A DNA stretch of 64,000 bases from NCBI RefSeq assembly GCF_007570825.1, contig NZ_SUNB01000001.1:930001-994000 (forward strand), given 5' to 3'. Below are positions 38,282-46,617 of the stretch, one piece after another. Both the position numbers and the translations under genes were made by a program. The number at the start of each line of letters is the position of its first letter. The stretch's first letter is position 1. This stretch comes from Pleionea sediminis. Its GTDB lineage: Bacteria > Pseudomonadota > Gammaproteobacteria > Enterobacterales > Kangiellaceae. The notes under the pieces are model-generated. The model was not told the DNA's origin and did not search any database. It saw only the letters and a program-made list of their open reading frames with translations.

Positions 38282-39487
38282 ATGCAACAAGTAAAAGTGT
38301 CTGTTTATTTAGAGGGCTTTGATAGCCGCAGTCTTGACTCTTTCAAATCATTCTTTGATGAAAAATGCGCTTCTAATTTTGAAGTATCGACATCGATTGA
38401 ATCGGCTAAAATAATAATTGCCGACCATGATGTCGTAGGAGCAACCCGACTAAGCCATTTAAAGCTAAAACTTCCTTACACACCTTTTATTTTGCTATCG
38501 AAAAGAGACCTCAATAGAAATGACCATCAAGTTATTTCTTTGCAAAAACCGCTTGAATTCAACTATTTAAAAAAGACATTAGAGAGCCTCACAAAGCACT
38601 ATTGCACCAAAAAAACTATGATTGACTTGAGACCCCTACTTCTTGAAAAGATGAATAAAGAAGCTACTCTAGACTCGAATACCACTTCTTACGATCCATC
38701 TCAAAGTCAATTAAGATCACCTCAACTAACCTGCCTGGTTGGTGGTGAAAGCCATAAGAGCTTTGACGAAAATAACCCTCATTCTGTAATGAAAATAGTT
38801 TTCGATCCAGATCGATATCTTATGGGATCTATTCTCAAAGCAATGAAACGAACCAGCTATGAAAAGAAAATGCTCGACCTAACCAATTTAAATGCTCGAA
38901 TAATTATCGATCCGGATGAAAAAAAGATCTATACCTTTGCAAAAGAAAGTGTTCTTAGACCTATATGCCTCATGGAGCTTCGTGAAACTAGCACTGTAAA
39001 AATTATTAAAGGTGGTAATAAGGGAGATAAGTTTCAAACCATATTGCGAGAGCATGCCAACGAAATTACTCAGTGGTCATGGGATGCATTTTTATGGAAA
39101 TTAAGCCTCTGGACATCTCGTGGAAAAATCCCTAAGAATATTGATATTCGTAAACCGGTACATATTTCAGAATGGCCAAACTTAACTCGACTTCATCCTA
39201 TCCCTCATGCCATTGCAATCGCAGCAATGATGAAAAACTCACATAAAACGATGGTTGAAATTGCTAAACAACTGAAGATTGAGTTGCGCTTTGTTCTAGC
39301 ATTTTTTACAGCTTGCCACACTTTGGGGCTCGCAAACAACAGCAAGCGACAAAGTGATACTTTGTTCGAACCAGAATCAAAAAGCAATTCACCAGAAAAA
39401 CAATCGCTGCTTCACAAACTATTCGGTAAAGTCAACAAGCCTCAAACAGAATCACCACAAGATATCAACCAAGGAGTGAGCTTATGA
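38282..39487 (+). CDS. pseudo-receiver protein with C-terminal helical domain, function unknown
   Basis: A 401-residue soluble protein. The first 110 residues follow the alternating strand-helix pattern of a receiver domain (VKVSVYLEG, AKIIIADHD, PYTPFILLSK, VISLQKPLEFNYLKKTLESL), including the terminal K-P. The acidic pair normally after strand 1 is absent, so phosphorylation in the usual way is doubtful. The middle part is unassigned. The final 100 residues include a Trp-rich helical segment (HISEWPNLTRLHPIPHAIAIAAM) and a winged-helix-like KTMVEIAKQLKIELRFVLAFFTACHTLGLA. A GAGGA ribosome site precedes the ATG. The stop overlaps the next gene as ATGA, so both proteins are made together. Confidence 0.65.
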   Translation: MQQVKVSVYLEGFDSRSLDSFKSFFDEKCASNFEVSTSIESAKIIIADHDVVGATRLSHLKLKLPYTPFILLSKRDLNRNDHQVISLQKPLEFNYLKKTLESLTKHYCTKKTMIDLRPLLLEKMNKEATLDSNTTSYDPSQSQLRSPQLTCLVGGESHKSFDENNPHSVMKIVFDPDRYLMGSILKAMKRTSYEKKMLDLTNLNARIIIDPDEKKIYTFAKESVLRPICLMELRETSTVKIIKGGNKGDKFQTILREHANEITQWSWDAFLWKLSLWTSRGKIPKNIDIRKPVHISEWPNLTRLHPIPHAIAIAAMMKNSHKTMVEIAKQLKIELRFVLAFFTACHTLGLANNSKRQSDTLFEPESKSNSPEKQSLLHKLFGKVNKPQTESPQDINQGVSL

Positions 39488-40029
39488 GTCAAGCGAATGA
39501 ATATATCGTCTTTTTAGGTGATGATATCGAGTCAAAAAACACAGCCGTCAAAACTTTAACTCACGATGATAGTATGAAACAGTCGCGACTAATAAAGCAA
39601 TCAAGTAGTGATAATGATGTCGCAGCAATGCACATTTTTCATTATGGTAAAATCAACTTTGACAATGGTCAAAAAGTTCATTTACTTCGAGTTGAATCTG
39701 AAACCCAACTCAAATTATTAAAACCCAAATGGGAAAATAACGCATTAGGTGTTCTAATTTTCGTTTCTACTGACAGAGAGTCACCAGAAAAATACTTAGA
39801 AGATTTATTACTCAAGCATCACGATTTTTTGTCAACAAAAAGTATTGCTATTGGACTAGTTAATCCATCCCCTGACATACCAATAGATACTCGAAAATAC
39901 AATGAAACGGTTACTATGACGGGATACAATGCGGCGGTGTTTGAAATTGATGTTACTAACTTTCAAGATATGTCTATTTTACTACAATCAATGCTAATGG
40001 AAAGTTTGCACGGTCTTGCTAGCGCTTAA
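39484..40029 (+). CDS. degenerate small-GTPase-fold protein (pseudo-GTPase)
   Basis: A 181-residue protein. Its strand order and many residues match the bacterial MglA/Ras-like ATP/GTP-binding proteins: AMHIFHYGKINFDNGQKVHL fits their AMDYGxLxLDDGxKVHLYGTPGQ region, and STKSIAIGLVN and YNAAVFEIDVTNFQDMSILLQSML fit their C-terminal half. The nucleotide motifs are lost. The P-loop reads GDDIESKN (residues 12-19) instead of GxxxxGKT, the TPGQE switch is replaced by VESET near 70-74, and the TKxD-type G4 motif is gone. It therefore probably binds a partner rather than hydrolysing GTP. AGGAG precedes the ATG, which overlaps the stop codon of the upstream gene. Confidence 0.7.
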   Translation: MSQANEYIVFLGDDIESKNTAVKTLTHDDSMKQSRLIKQSSSDNDVAAMHIFHYGKINFDNGQKVHLLRVESETQLKLLKPKWENNALGVLIFVSTDRESPEKYLEDLLLKHHDFLSTKSIAIGLVNPSPDIPIDTRKYNETVTMTGYNAAVFEIDVTNFQDMSILLQSMLMESLHGLASA

Positions 40030-40070
40030 GCAACACAGAATAACGAGACTAGCGTTTCACAGTATCTTTT

Positions 40071-41150
40071 TTAAAACGCCTTTTGGTAAATAAAACGAAA
40101 AGTAAAAACGATGGCGTTGTCAATATCACTGGAAAAGCCAGGGTTTAGAATGTATTGAATGTCTGGCTGCAATATCACTCCATTATTAAGTGGTAATTGA
40201 TAAGTTAATTCAATTGCGGATTCTGATTTAGCAAGAACGAGAACTTTACTCGTTGGCTTAGCATGTGCTAAGCCAACACTTAACTTATCCCTTCTTTTGT
40301 AAACGCCATTAAACGTTATTCCAAGCCCTAAATATTTATCAACAATATTTTTTGACGGTTTGGCTGAGCCAAGCTGAAAAAACCAAGAGGCATCCTTCGA
40401 CATTTTTGACTCAGCAATTACATAAGCTCCGCTATTTCTATCAAATGCAGTTCCATCGATTGGACTAATAACTTTAGCCGTATGATACCAAGCGCCAAAA
40501 CCGAGTTTCAGAAATTTTTCTGAACTCAAAACTCCCCATTCGAAGCCAGTAAAAACGCCATCATTGCCACCAAGTTTAATATGAGTTCCGCTTTCATCAT
40601 CTGGATCACCAGGCACACCATCATAAATACCTAGGTGCCAATAATTTGATGACGTCTCAAACGAAGAAATCAATCCCAAAGCCGTCGTTGAAAATATTGA
40701 AGGACCTACCTGAGATGTATCAGGACCAATTCCAAAAGACGAATTGATTAGAGAGCTTGAACTCTCAATCGTATAAAACTTCGAGTTGTAGTCGTGAAGT
40801 CCGAAAGTAAAGCTATAACTTTCATTCAGTTTATAACGCATCCAAGCTTCGTAAATTTTAGTCGTATCAGCAGATTCAATATTATCTGTTACTTGAGCAT
40901 CACCAATATTGACACTCGGATCACCACCATAATCAGCAATAACATAAATAAAGCCATCTATATCTTCACTAAATTGATTCGCATAGATTAAGTCAATATT
41001 GATCAGTGTTTCTGTACTTTGAGCAAGACCACCATCTACGTTAGATACCGAGTCTAACGTTATTGCTAAATCTAAATCTTGAGTCGCTTCCGCCATAAAG
41101 TGACCGCATAATGCTGCATAAATGAGCATGTCTTTTATTTTCTTCTGCAC
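40071..41150 (-). CDS. OprB-type carbohydrate-selective porin-like outer-membrane protein
   Basis: An outer-membrane beta-barrel of about 359 residues ending in Phe (FIYQKAF), the usual BAM signal. The C-terminal half contains ELTYQLPLNNGVILQPDIQYILNPG (in part), the diagnostic segment of OprB-family porins, and the body has alternating amphipathic strands rich in Gly, Tyr and Phe. A signal peptide ends near AEA. The longest frame opens at TTG 41156, but GAGAG is correctly spaced for the GTG at 41150. It is short for OprB (about 430). No sugar-uptake genes lie nearby, so the substrate is open. Confidence 0.75.
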   Translation of the reverse strand: MQKKIKDMLIYAALCGHFMAEATQDLDLAITLDSVSNVDGGLAQSTETLINIDLIYANQFSEDIDGFIYVIADYGGDPSVNIGDAQVTDNIESADTTKIYEAWMRYKLNESYSFTFGLHDYNSKFYTIESSSSLINSSFGIGPDTSQVGPSIFSTTALGLISSFETSSNYWHLGIYDGVPGDPDDESGTHIKLGGNDGVFTGFEWGVLSSEKFLKLGFGAWYHTAKVISPIDGTAFDRNSGAYVIAESKMSKDASWFFQLGSAKPSKNIVDKYLGLGITFNGVYKRRDKLSVGLAHAKPTSKVLVLAKSESAIELTYQLPLNNGVILQPDIQYILNPGFSSDIDNAIVFTFRFIYQKAF

Positions 41151-41410
41151 GTTCAATACTCTCTTTTATGAGCAAAATAACAATTAATAATTGCTGTAAA
41201 AAATGGTAGGACATTATTGCTCAAATTCCAAATAGTACTACCTTGGTTAAGACTTTAAGTTCATAAATAGCAAAGAGGCTCTATTCCAGCTAGGGAACGG
41301 CCTTTGTATATTGAAAGAAAGATCGAGCCTACTTAATGGCCGTATTAATACTCGCTAATAGAATCAGAAAATAAAATTAAGTATGGCTTAGGAACTAATT
41401 CAACTATTAT
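41151..41410. other. 260-bp gap upstream of the porin gene
   Basis: This should contain the porin promoter on the minus strand and the 3' end of the DUF1569 transcript. No ORF and no clear terminator hairpin were seen. Confidence 0.3.
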
Positions 41411-41950
41411 TTAAGTTTTAAAATCAAGCTCTTCAAAATGTTCATTAATATGAAAAAGATGTGCTTTTTGATAGTTTTCAATATTCAATTTTCCATAGGC
41501 AAAATGAGGCTTAAATTCATTCATTAATAAAAATGCTTTAATATCTTTTGATAACAGCTTAATTTCATTTATAACATCGCCATCAGGAGATATCTTCTGA
41601 GCCCCAGGAATGGGTGTTGATAATCCATGGGTCGAAGCGCCTTTTGCATCAAATATATGAAATGCTAGAATGCCTAAGGTGTTTTGAAATAGTTCAGACT
41701 TAACTTCAGGAAATCCAGAAATAGAAAACTGGATACTTTGACGAATATGAGCCATAACTTGATAAGGAGTCCATACACCTTTGGATTCGATGATTAAATT
41801 TTCTGGCAATAGATCAATAAATTCGGAGATAGACTGGAGTGATTGAAAATCGTTAGCTGAGGGTGATTTTAATAACGACCAGCCAGAGACTGCTCCAGCC
41901 ATAACTATGCCAGAAGTTACTCCAGTTTTAATAAGCGTTCGTCTTTGCAT
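41411..41950 (-). CDS. Tat-exported DUF1569 protein
   Basis: A 179-residue protein with a twin-arginine signal (MQRRTLIKTGVTSGIVMAGA, the R-R-x-L-x-K form). The mature part resembles the DUF1569/DinB-like four-helix fold: WTPYQVMAHIRQSIQFSISGFPE and a final KAHLFHINEHFEEL with His residues that could bind a metal. Tat export suggests that it folds, perhaps with a cofactor, before crossing the membrane. It faces the histone-deacetylase-family gene across only 28 bases. Confidence 0.75.
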   Translation of the reverse strand: MQRRTLIKTGVTSGIVMAGAVSGWSLLKSPSANDFQSLQSISEFIDLLPENLIIESKGVWTPYQVMAHIRQSIQFSISGFPEVKSELFQNTLGILAFHIFDAKGASTHGLSTPIPGAQKISPDGDVINEIKLLSKDIKAFLLMNEFKPHFAYGKLNIENYQKAHLFHINEHFEELDFKT

Positions 41951-41978
41951 AAAGTAAATAAACTTAACGGTTAATACT

Positions 41979-42899
41979 ATGTACTTTATATCACACCCTT
42001 ATTGCAAAAAACACGAGATGGGGCCGACTCACCCAGAGTCTCCCGCTCGATTAAGCGCAATTGAAGAATACCTAAAACAGGCGCATATTTGGGAAAAGTT
42101 AACTCATATAACGCCACTACCAGCAAATGAAGATATCGCAAAACTTGCTCATAGTGATAATACAGTAACTTCTATCGTGAAAAAATCACCCTCAAAAGGT
42201 TACGCTTTTTTAGATGGCGATACTCAAATGAACTCATCAAGTCTCGAGGCCGCCTATTTCGCACTGGGTTCTGGGGTAACCGCTTTAAAACATATTAACA
42301 ATAATCCAGATGATCAGAGTCACCGCTATTTTTGCGCAGTCCGTCCTCCCGGGCACCACGCCGAACGAGACCGCCCCATGGGGTTTTGTATCTTCAATAC
42401 TATTGCCGTCACGGCTTTGTTAGCGGTTAAGGAGTTTGCTTACAAAAGAGTGGTCATTATAGATTTTGATGTTCACCATGGAAATGGCACTGAAGATATC
42501 GTAGCCAATCATTCTTCGATAAATTTAATTTCGACCTTTCAACACCCTCTTTATCCTGGTACGGGAATTCCAGCAAGCGCAGACAACATTCACAATATCC
42601 CGTTACCGGCCGGTACTGGAAGTAATGATATACGAAGAGTTTGGGAAAAGGATGTAATCCCTCGAGTTAATCAACTTGAACCGGACTTAATTCTGGTTTC
42701 TGCCGGTTTTGATGCACATTCCGAAGACCCTTTAGCAAGTCTAAACTTTGAAGATTCAGACTATGAGTATTTTGGTACTGAGCTGACGTCTCTGGCAAAA
42801 AAGCATTGTCACGGACGCCTTATCTCATTTTTAGAAGGTGGATACAATTTAGAAGCTTTAGGTAGAAGCTGTACACGGTATATTGCTGCTCAAATTTAA
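41979..42899 (+). CDS. histone deacetylase family protein (acetylpolyamine amidohydrolase-like)
   Basis: A 306-residue zinc-dependent deacetylase of the arginase/deacetylase fold. Visible landmarks are RPPGHHAERDRPMGFCIFN (catalytic His pair), IDFDVHHGNGTEDI and SAGFDAHSEDPL (zinc ligands Asp, His, Asp) and FLEGGYNLEALG near the end. Bacterial members remove acetyl groups from polyamines or other small amines, and some act on proteins; the substrate cannot be chosen here. It is 95 bases upstream of dapE on the same strand. Confidence 0.92.
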   Translation: MYFISHPYCKKHEMGPTHPESPARLSAIEEYLKQAHIWEKLTHITPLPANEDIAKLAHSDNTVTSIVKKSPSKGYAFLDGDTQMNSSSLEAAYFALGSGVTALKHINNNPDDQSHRYFCAVRPPGHHAERDRPMGFCIFNTIAVTALLAVKEFAYKRVVIIDFDVHHGNGTEDIVANHSSINLISTFQHPLYPGTGIPASADNIHNIPLPAGTGSNDIRRVWEKDVIPRVNQLEPDLILVSAGFDAHSEDPLASLNFEDSDYEYFGTELTSLAKKHCHGRLISFLEGGYNLEALGRSCTRYIAAQI

Positions 42900-42994
42900 A
42901 TCATGTCATATTAACTTCATATGAATGTTTAAAAACTGTCACAGTTGACAACTAGTCTCTTGATCATTGCTAATATTAAAAAGGTGACGGGATT

Positions 42995-44179
42995 ATGACA
43001 TCAAACATCGTCCCCATTTCACGATCAAAAACGAACTCTTTAAGACTGTTACGATTTACCCAAGAGTTGATTCAGAAGCCTTCCGTTACCCCCAATGACG
43101 GTGGCTGTATTCCTTGGTTAATTGAACAACTCGAACCAATGGGATTTCAATGTCAACTATTTAAACTGAATGGAATTACGAATCTAATTGCACAAATTGG
43201 TGAAGGCTCTAAATCATTGGCATTCTTAGGTCATACCGATGTAGTTCCAGAGGGAGATAGCGAGCAATGGTTATTCCCTCCTTTTTCAGCTCAGTTTCAT
43301 AATAACCATATCTATGGTCGTGGTGCTGCAGATATGAAAAGCGGTATCGCTTGTATGCTTGACGCAACAAAACAATATTTAGAGTCTGGTTTTGATTTTT
43401 CCGAAGGTAAATTTTATTGGTTGATTACTTCCGATGAAGAAGGCGAAGCAGAATATGGTACTCGGGCGATCATTGAATATTTAAAACAGGAAAGTATTCA
43501 ACTTGATGCTTGCCTTGTCGGAGAGCCAACAGCCCAAAAACAAACCGGTGATACCATAAAAATTGGCCGACGAGGTGCGATATCGGGTAGCTTAAAATTG
43601 TTAGGAAAAGTCGGCCATGTTGCTTACCCTCACCATATAAAAAATCCTGTCCATCAAATGGGTAATGTCATTCAATCACTTACCAGTATTGAATGGGATG
43701 AGGGGAGCATCGATTTTCCCGGTACAAGCTTACAAATTACTCATATTGACTCAGGTGATTTTACCGATAACGTTAGCCCGAAGTTTTGTGAAATTCATTT
43801 TAATATTCGATATAGTCATCACTGGTGTGAGAAAACACTCAATGACATCATTGAAAACATATTAGAAAGCCAAGCGGTTAGCTATCAGTTAACCTGGGAA
43901 AGACCCTGTGCTCCTTATATGACCCATCATTTAAATTATGAACAATCACTATTACCCGTATTAGAGAAATCTGTATTTAAATCAACTGGACACTATCCCA
44001 AACTATCGACTTCCGGTGGTACTTCCGATGGAAGGTTCGCCGCAACTTTAGGGTGTGAAGTTTATGAACTTGGCGTCTGCAACAGCACCATTCATCAGTA
44101 TAACGAATGCGTTTCTGTTAATGATTTAGTATCACTACGCGATATTTACAGCTCTATCTTAGAACAATACTTTAATTAG
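42995..44179 (+). CDS. dapE: succinyl-diaminopimelate desuccinylase DapE
   Basis: DapE hydrolyses N-succinyl-LL-diaminopimelate in the lysine/meso-diaminopimelate pathway that feeds cell-wall synthesis. The 394-residue protein shows the M20 di-zinc signature: LGHTDVVPEGD near residues 76-84, YGRGAADMKSG, the catalytic Glu pair in TSDEEGEAEYGT, and TSGGTSDGRFAA with IHQYNECVSV near the end. It is slightly longer than E. coli DapE (375) because of an N-terminal extension of about 15 residues. AGGTG precedes the ATG. No dapC or dapD lies beside it. Confidence 0.94.
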   Translation: MTSNIVPISRSKTNSLRLLRFTQELIQKPSVTPNDGGCIPWLIEQLEPMGFQCQLFKLNGITNLIAQIGEGSKSLAFLGHTDVVPEGDSEQWLFPPFSAQFHNNHIYGRGAADMKSGIACMLDATKQYLESGFDFSEGKFYWLITSDEEGEAEYGTRAIIEYLKQESIQLDACLVGEPTAQKQTGDTIKIGRRGAISGSLKLLGKVGHVAYPHHIKNPVHQMGNVIQSLTSIEWDEGSIDFPGTSLQITHIDSGDFTDNVSPKFCEIHFNIRYSHHWCEKTLNDIIENILESQAVSYQLTWERPCAPYMTHHLNYEQSLLPVLEKSVFKSTGHYPKLSTSGGTSDGRFAATLGCEVYELGVCNSTIHQYNECVSVNDLVSLRDIYSSILEQYFN

Positions 44180-44226
44180 AAAAGACGAAACTTTGTTCTT
44201 AATTGGCAACAACAATTGCTAAGTAT

Positions 44227-44260
44227 AAAAAAAAACAAAGGGGACTTAAGCCCCCTTTGT
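44227..44260 (-). terminator. rho-independent terminator of the lipoprotein gene
   Basis: CAAAGGGG (44236-44243) pairs with CCCCTTTG (44252-44259). On the minus strand it is followed by nine T (A-run 44227-44235). It lies between the convergent dapE and lipoprotein genes, and the T-run favours the leftward lipoprotein gene. Confidence 0.85.
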
Positions 44261-44275
44261 AATTTCGCATGGATA

Positions 44276-46318
44276 CTATTGATCGATGCTTATTTGATAA
44301 ATCGTTGTGGTTCCACTCACTTCGTTTGCGACAACCAGCAACGGTTTACCTGTTGGACTATCACTTGCAGAAATTACCGTCATACCTTCAGGTCCTAAGT
44401 CACCAGCAGCATGAGCAGGTTCAATACCATCTTCAATCAAAGACATATCGTAAGAAAAGTTTCGATTGTTAATGTACTGCATAAATACAGGACTTGCCGG
44501 ATTAGTTATTTCGTAAACCATAATTCCACCAACTCGTTCAAGACCAATAAATGCATAATGATGACCATTGAAAGTAGCAACAGTTAACGCTTCTGGCTCA
44601 GGTCCTTTATTGTCTGAACGACTGTCACCATCATTTTCGTCATTGTCATTATTAAAATTTAATCCTAAATATTCTGCCGTTTTCACTTCAAAGTCATCAC
44701 CGCTATCGAATACTAATGAACCATCTTGAGACCAAATGCTAAATGAACGAGCACCATAAGCATGCGCAAGATCAAGGTCTCCATCACCATCTGTATCATT
44801 CGCTAATGATGTTCTTAACCTGCCAAGCAAGTTATTGTCGCTAAAAGGAGATGTATCAGGTACTACGCCAACTTCAAAGGACGCCTGACCAAATTTAATT
44901 TCCTCGACATAACCATCATACTCTCGTGCATCACCTTCGTTAGCTGTAACATAAAATGTAGCTCCAGCTTGCTCGAAAGAAGCAATCGTATCCGGCATAT
45001 ACATTCCGTAAAGATTGTGATTCTGAATATTGATGGCATCATCTTTATCGCTGGCATCTAAACCGTTACCTGGTAAATTGTGGTTCTTAACACCCAGATT
45101 GACAATAGCATCGACACTTGCAGAGGCAATATCAATAATGGCAACGGCGTTATTTTCTTGTAACGTTACCCAGGCTTTTTCACCATTAGGTGCTACTGCA
45201 ATGTATTCAGGCTCCAAATCTTCTGCAACCGAAGACTGACCATCGTGTAAATAGACCGTTAAGCCATCTGTTCCTGAAGAGTCAACTTCGGAGTCTCCAT
45301 CAAAATCAGTTGTTAGTGTAATGGTATTTCCAGATACACTTGCAACTTGATAAGGAATTGGGTCACCTTCTTCACTCGCTAAAGTAAACCAATGGCCAGC
45401 CATTACAGTAGAAGCATCGCTCACTGTCAGTTGAGCTGGGTCCGTATCGGTAAATCCAGAAACTGAAAGCGCTGTGCGGTTTTTATTTCCAAAGATACGT
45501 AAAGATTCAGGCAGTTCATCGTGTCGTTCTCCACCAATATTAAAATCAGTAAAAGAAACTTGCGTTACTGTAATACTTTCTGGGTTTGACACATCAACAA
45601 TAGAAACAGAACCTTCAGGATCTTGAGAATAATCATCAGCAGGCTCACCTTCATTTGCAACAAGGGCAGTAGTGCCATTTGGAGCAAACACAACATTATC
45701 TGGAAGTACGCCAACATCCGCTTGACTCAAAAATGAATTATCGGTTGCACGATAGGCTTGTACTTTACCAGATGCCATATCATCATCGTTGGCAACGGCT
45801 AGCAAAATTATGCCATTAGCTACCGCAACACTATTGACCTCACCCGCTTCCGGCCAATTTTCTGAAGCCGTTAAAGAACCTGATTTAACAGGAGTCGTTG
45901 GATCGGATAAATCGAGAATATCGACGGCACCAATATTAGCATTAACAACAAACAATTTTTGGGTATCACTATCATAAGCAACAATCTCAGCAGCAGACTC
46001 ATCAAACGGAGTTAAGTCATCAGCAAAGCGACCTATCTGTTCGAGCTGAATAAGTTGTGATGCGACACTATTACAGTTGTAAGATGTGCTTGTTATCTCG
46101 TCAACGTCTAAAACACCGTTGCTGTTAGTATCAATCCCAGAATCGATTCGAGTACCACCATTGGGACAGTTATCATTACCGATAGACAAGCTTGTTTGTA
46201 ATACAAGCGAGTTTAATCCGTTGTTACCATTTTCACCGTCCTCACCATCGCTTGAACAACCAACGCCGAGAGCGACACAAGCGCTAACGATCGATACTTT
46301 AAACAGCGTATTATTCAT
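44276..46318 (-). CDS. choice-of-anchor I family lipoprotein
   Basis: A surface or periplasmic lipoprotein of about 680 residues. The signal peptide ends in a lipobox, ALGVGC (MNNTLFKVSIVSACVALGVGC, in part). A DUF7151-type segment follows (SLSIGNDNCPNGGTRIDSGID, TNSNGVLDVDE). The long beta-propeller then shows repeated VDILDLSDPTTP and VSIVDVSNPESI elements and ends in the choice-of-anchor I signature PEALTVATFNGHHYAFIGLER. Members often sit beside alkaline-phosphatase or extracellular metabolism genes; none is adjacent here. The longest frame starts at 46369, but AAAAGG precedes the ATG at 46318, which puts the signal peptide at the N-terminus. Confidence 0.85.
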   Translation of the reverse strand: MNNTLFKVSIVSACVALGVGCSSDGEDGENGNNGLNSLVLQTSLSIGNDNCPNGGTRIDSGIDTNSNGVLDVDEITSTSYNCNSVASQLIQLEQIGRFADDLTPFDESAAEIVAYDSDTQKLFVVNANIGAVDILDLSDPTTPVKSGSLTASENWPEAGEVNSVAVANGIILLAVANDDDMASGKVQAYRATDNSFLSQADVGVLPDNVVFAPNGTTALVANEGEPADDYSQDPEGSVSIVDVSNPESITVTQVSFTDFNIGGERHDELPESLRIFGNKNRTALSVSGFTDTDPAQLTVSDASTVMAGHWFTLASEEGDPIPYQVASVSGNTITLTTDFDGDSEVDSSGTDGLTVYLHDGQSSVAEDLEPEYIAVAPNGEKAWVTLQENNAVAIIDIASASVDAIVNLGVKNHNLPGNGLDASDKDDAINIQNHNLYGMYMPDTIASFEQAGATFYVTANEGDAREYDGYVEEIKFGQASFEVGVVPDTSPFSDNNLLGRLRTSLANDTDGDGDLDLAHAYGARSFSIWSQDGSLVFDSGDDFEVKTAEYLGLNFNNDNDENDGDSRSDNKGPEPEALTVATFNGHHYAFIGLERVGGIMVYEITNPASPVFMQYINNRNFSYDMSLIEDGIEPAHAAGDLGPEGMTVISASDSPTGKPLLVVANEVSGTTTIYQISIDQ

Positions 46319-46617
46319 TAGATTTACCTTTTTCTGACTTTGTATTATTAATTCGAGATTGGCAAACACTAGCGCGTAAATATGACACTTACGTGACCAA
46401 TTTATAATTTAAGCAGAATATAATGTTTAATCAGGTAAGTAATAGAAATTGAGAAAAGCATCCATGCTGTTTTTACTTCCACCGACTCTCTCAGAAACTC
46501 TTTTTGCTTCTTTCTTATCGTTTAACTTATCCAGTTTAGAGCTCGAAGAAAGAAAGGAGAAAGCAACTTTTTTATCTGTCGACTTACTCTTCAAAATTGC
46601 CTCTCATAGTAACTCTT
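46319..46617. other. 299-bp gap between leftward genes
   Basis: This carries the lipoprotein promoter and the 3' region of the acyltransferase. A rightward 112-codon frame crosses into the acyltransferase gene on the other strand and has no ribosome site. No strong hairpin was seen. Confidence 0.3.
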
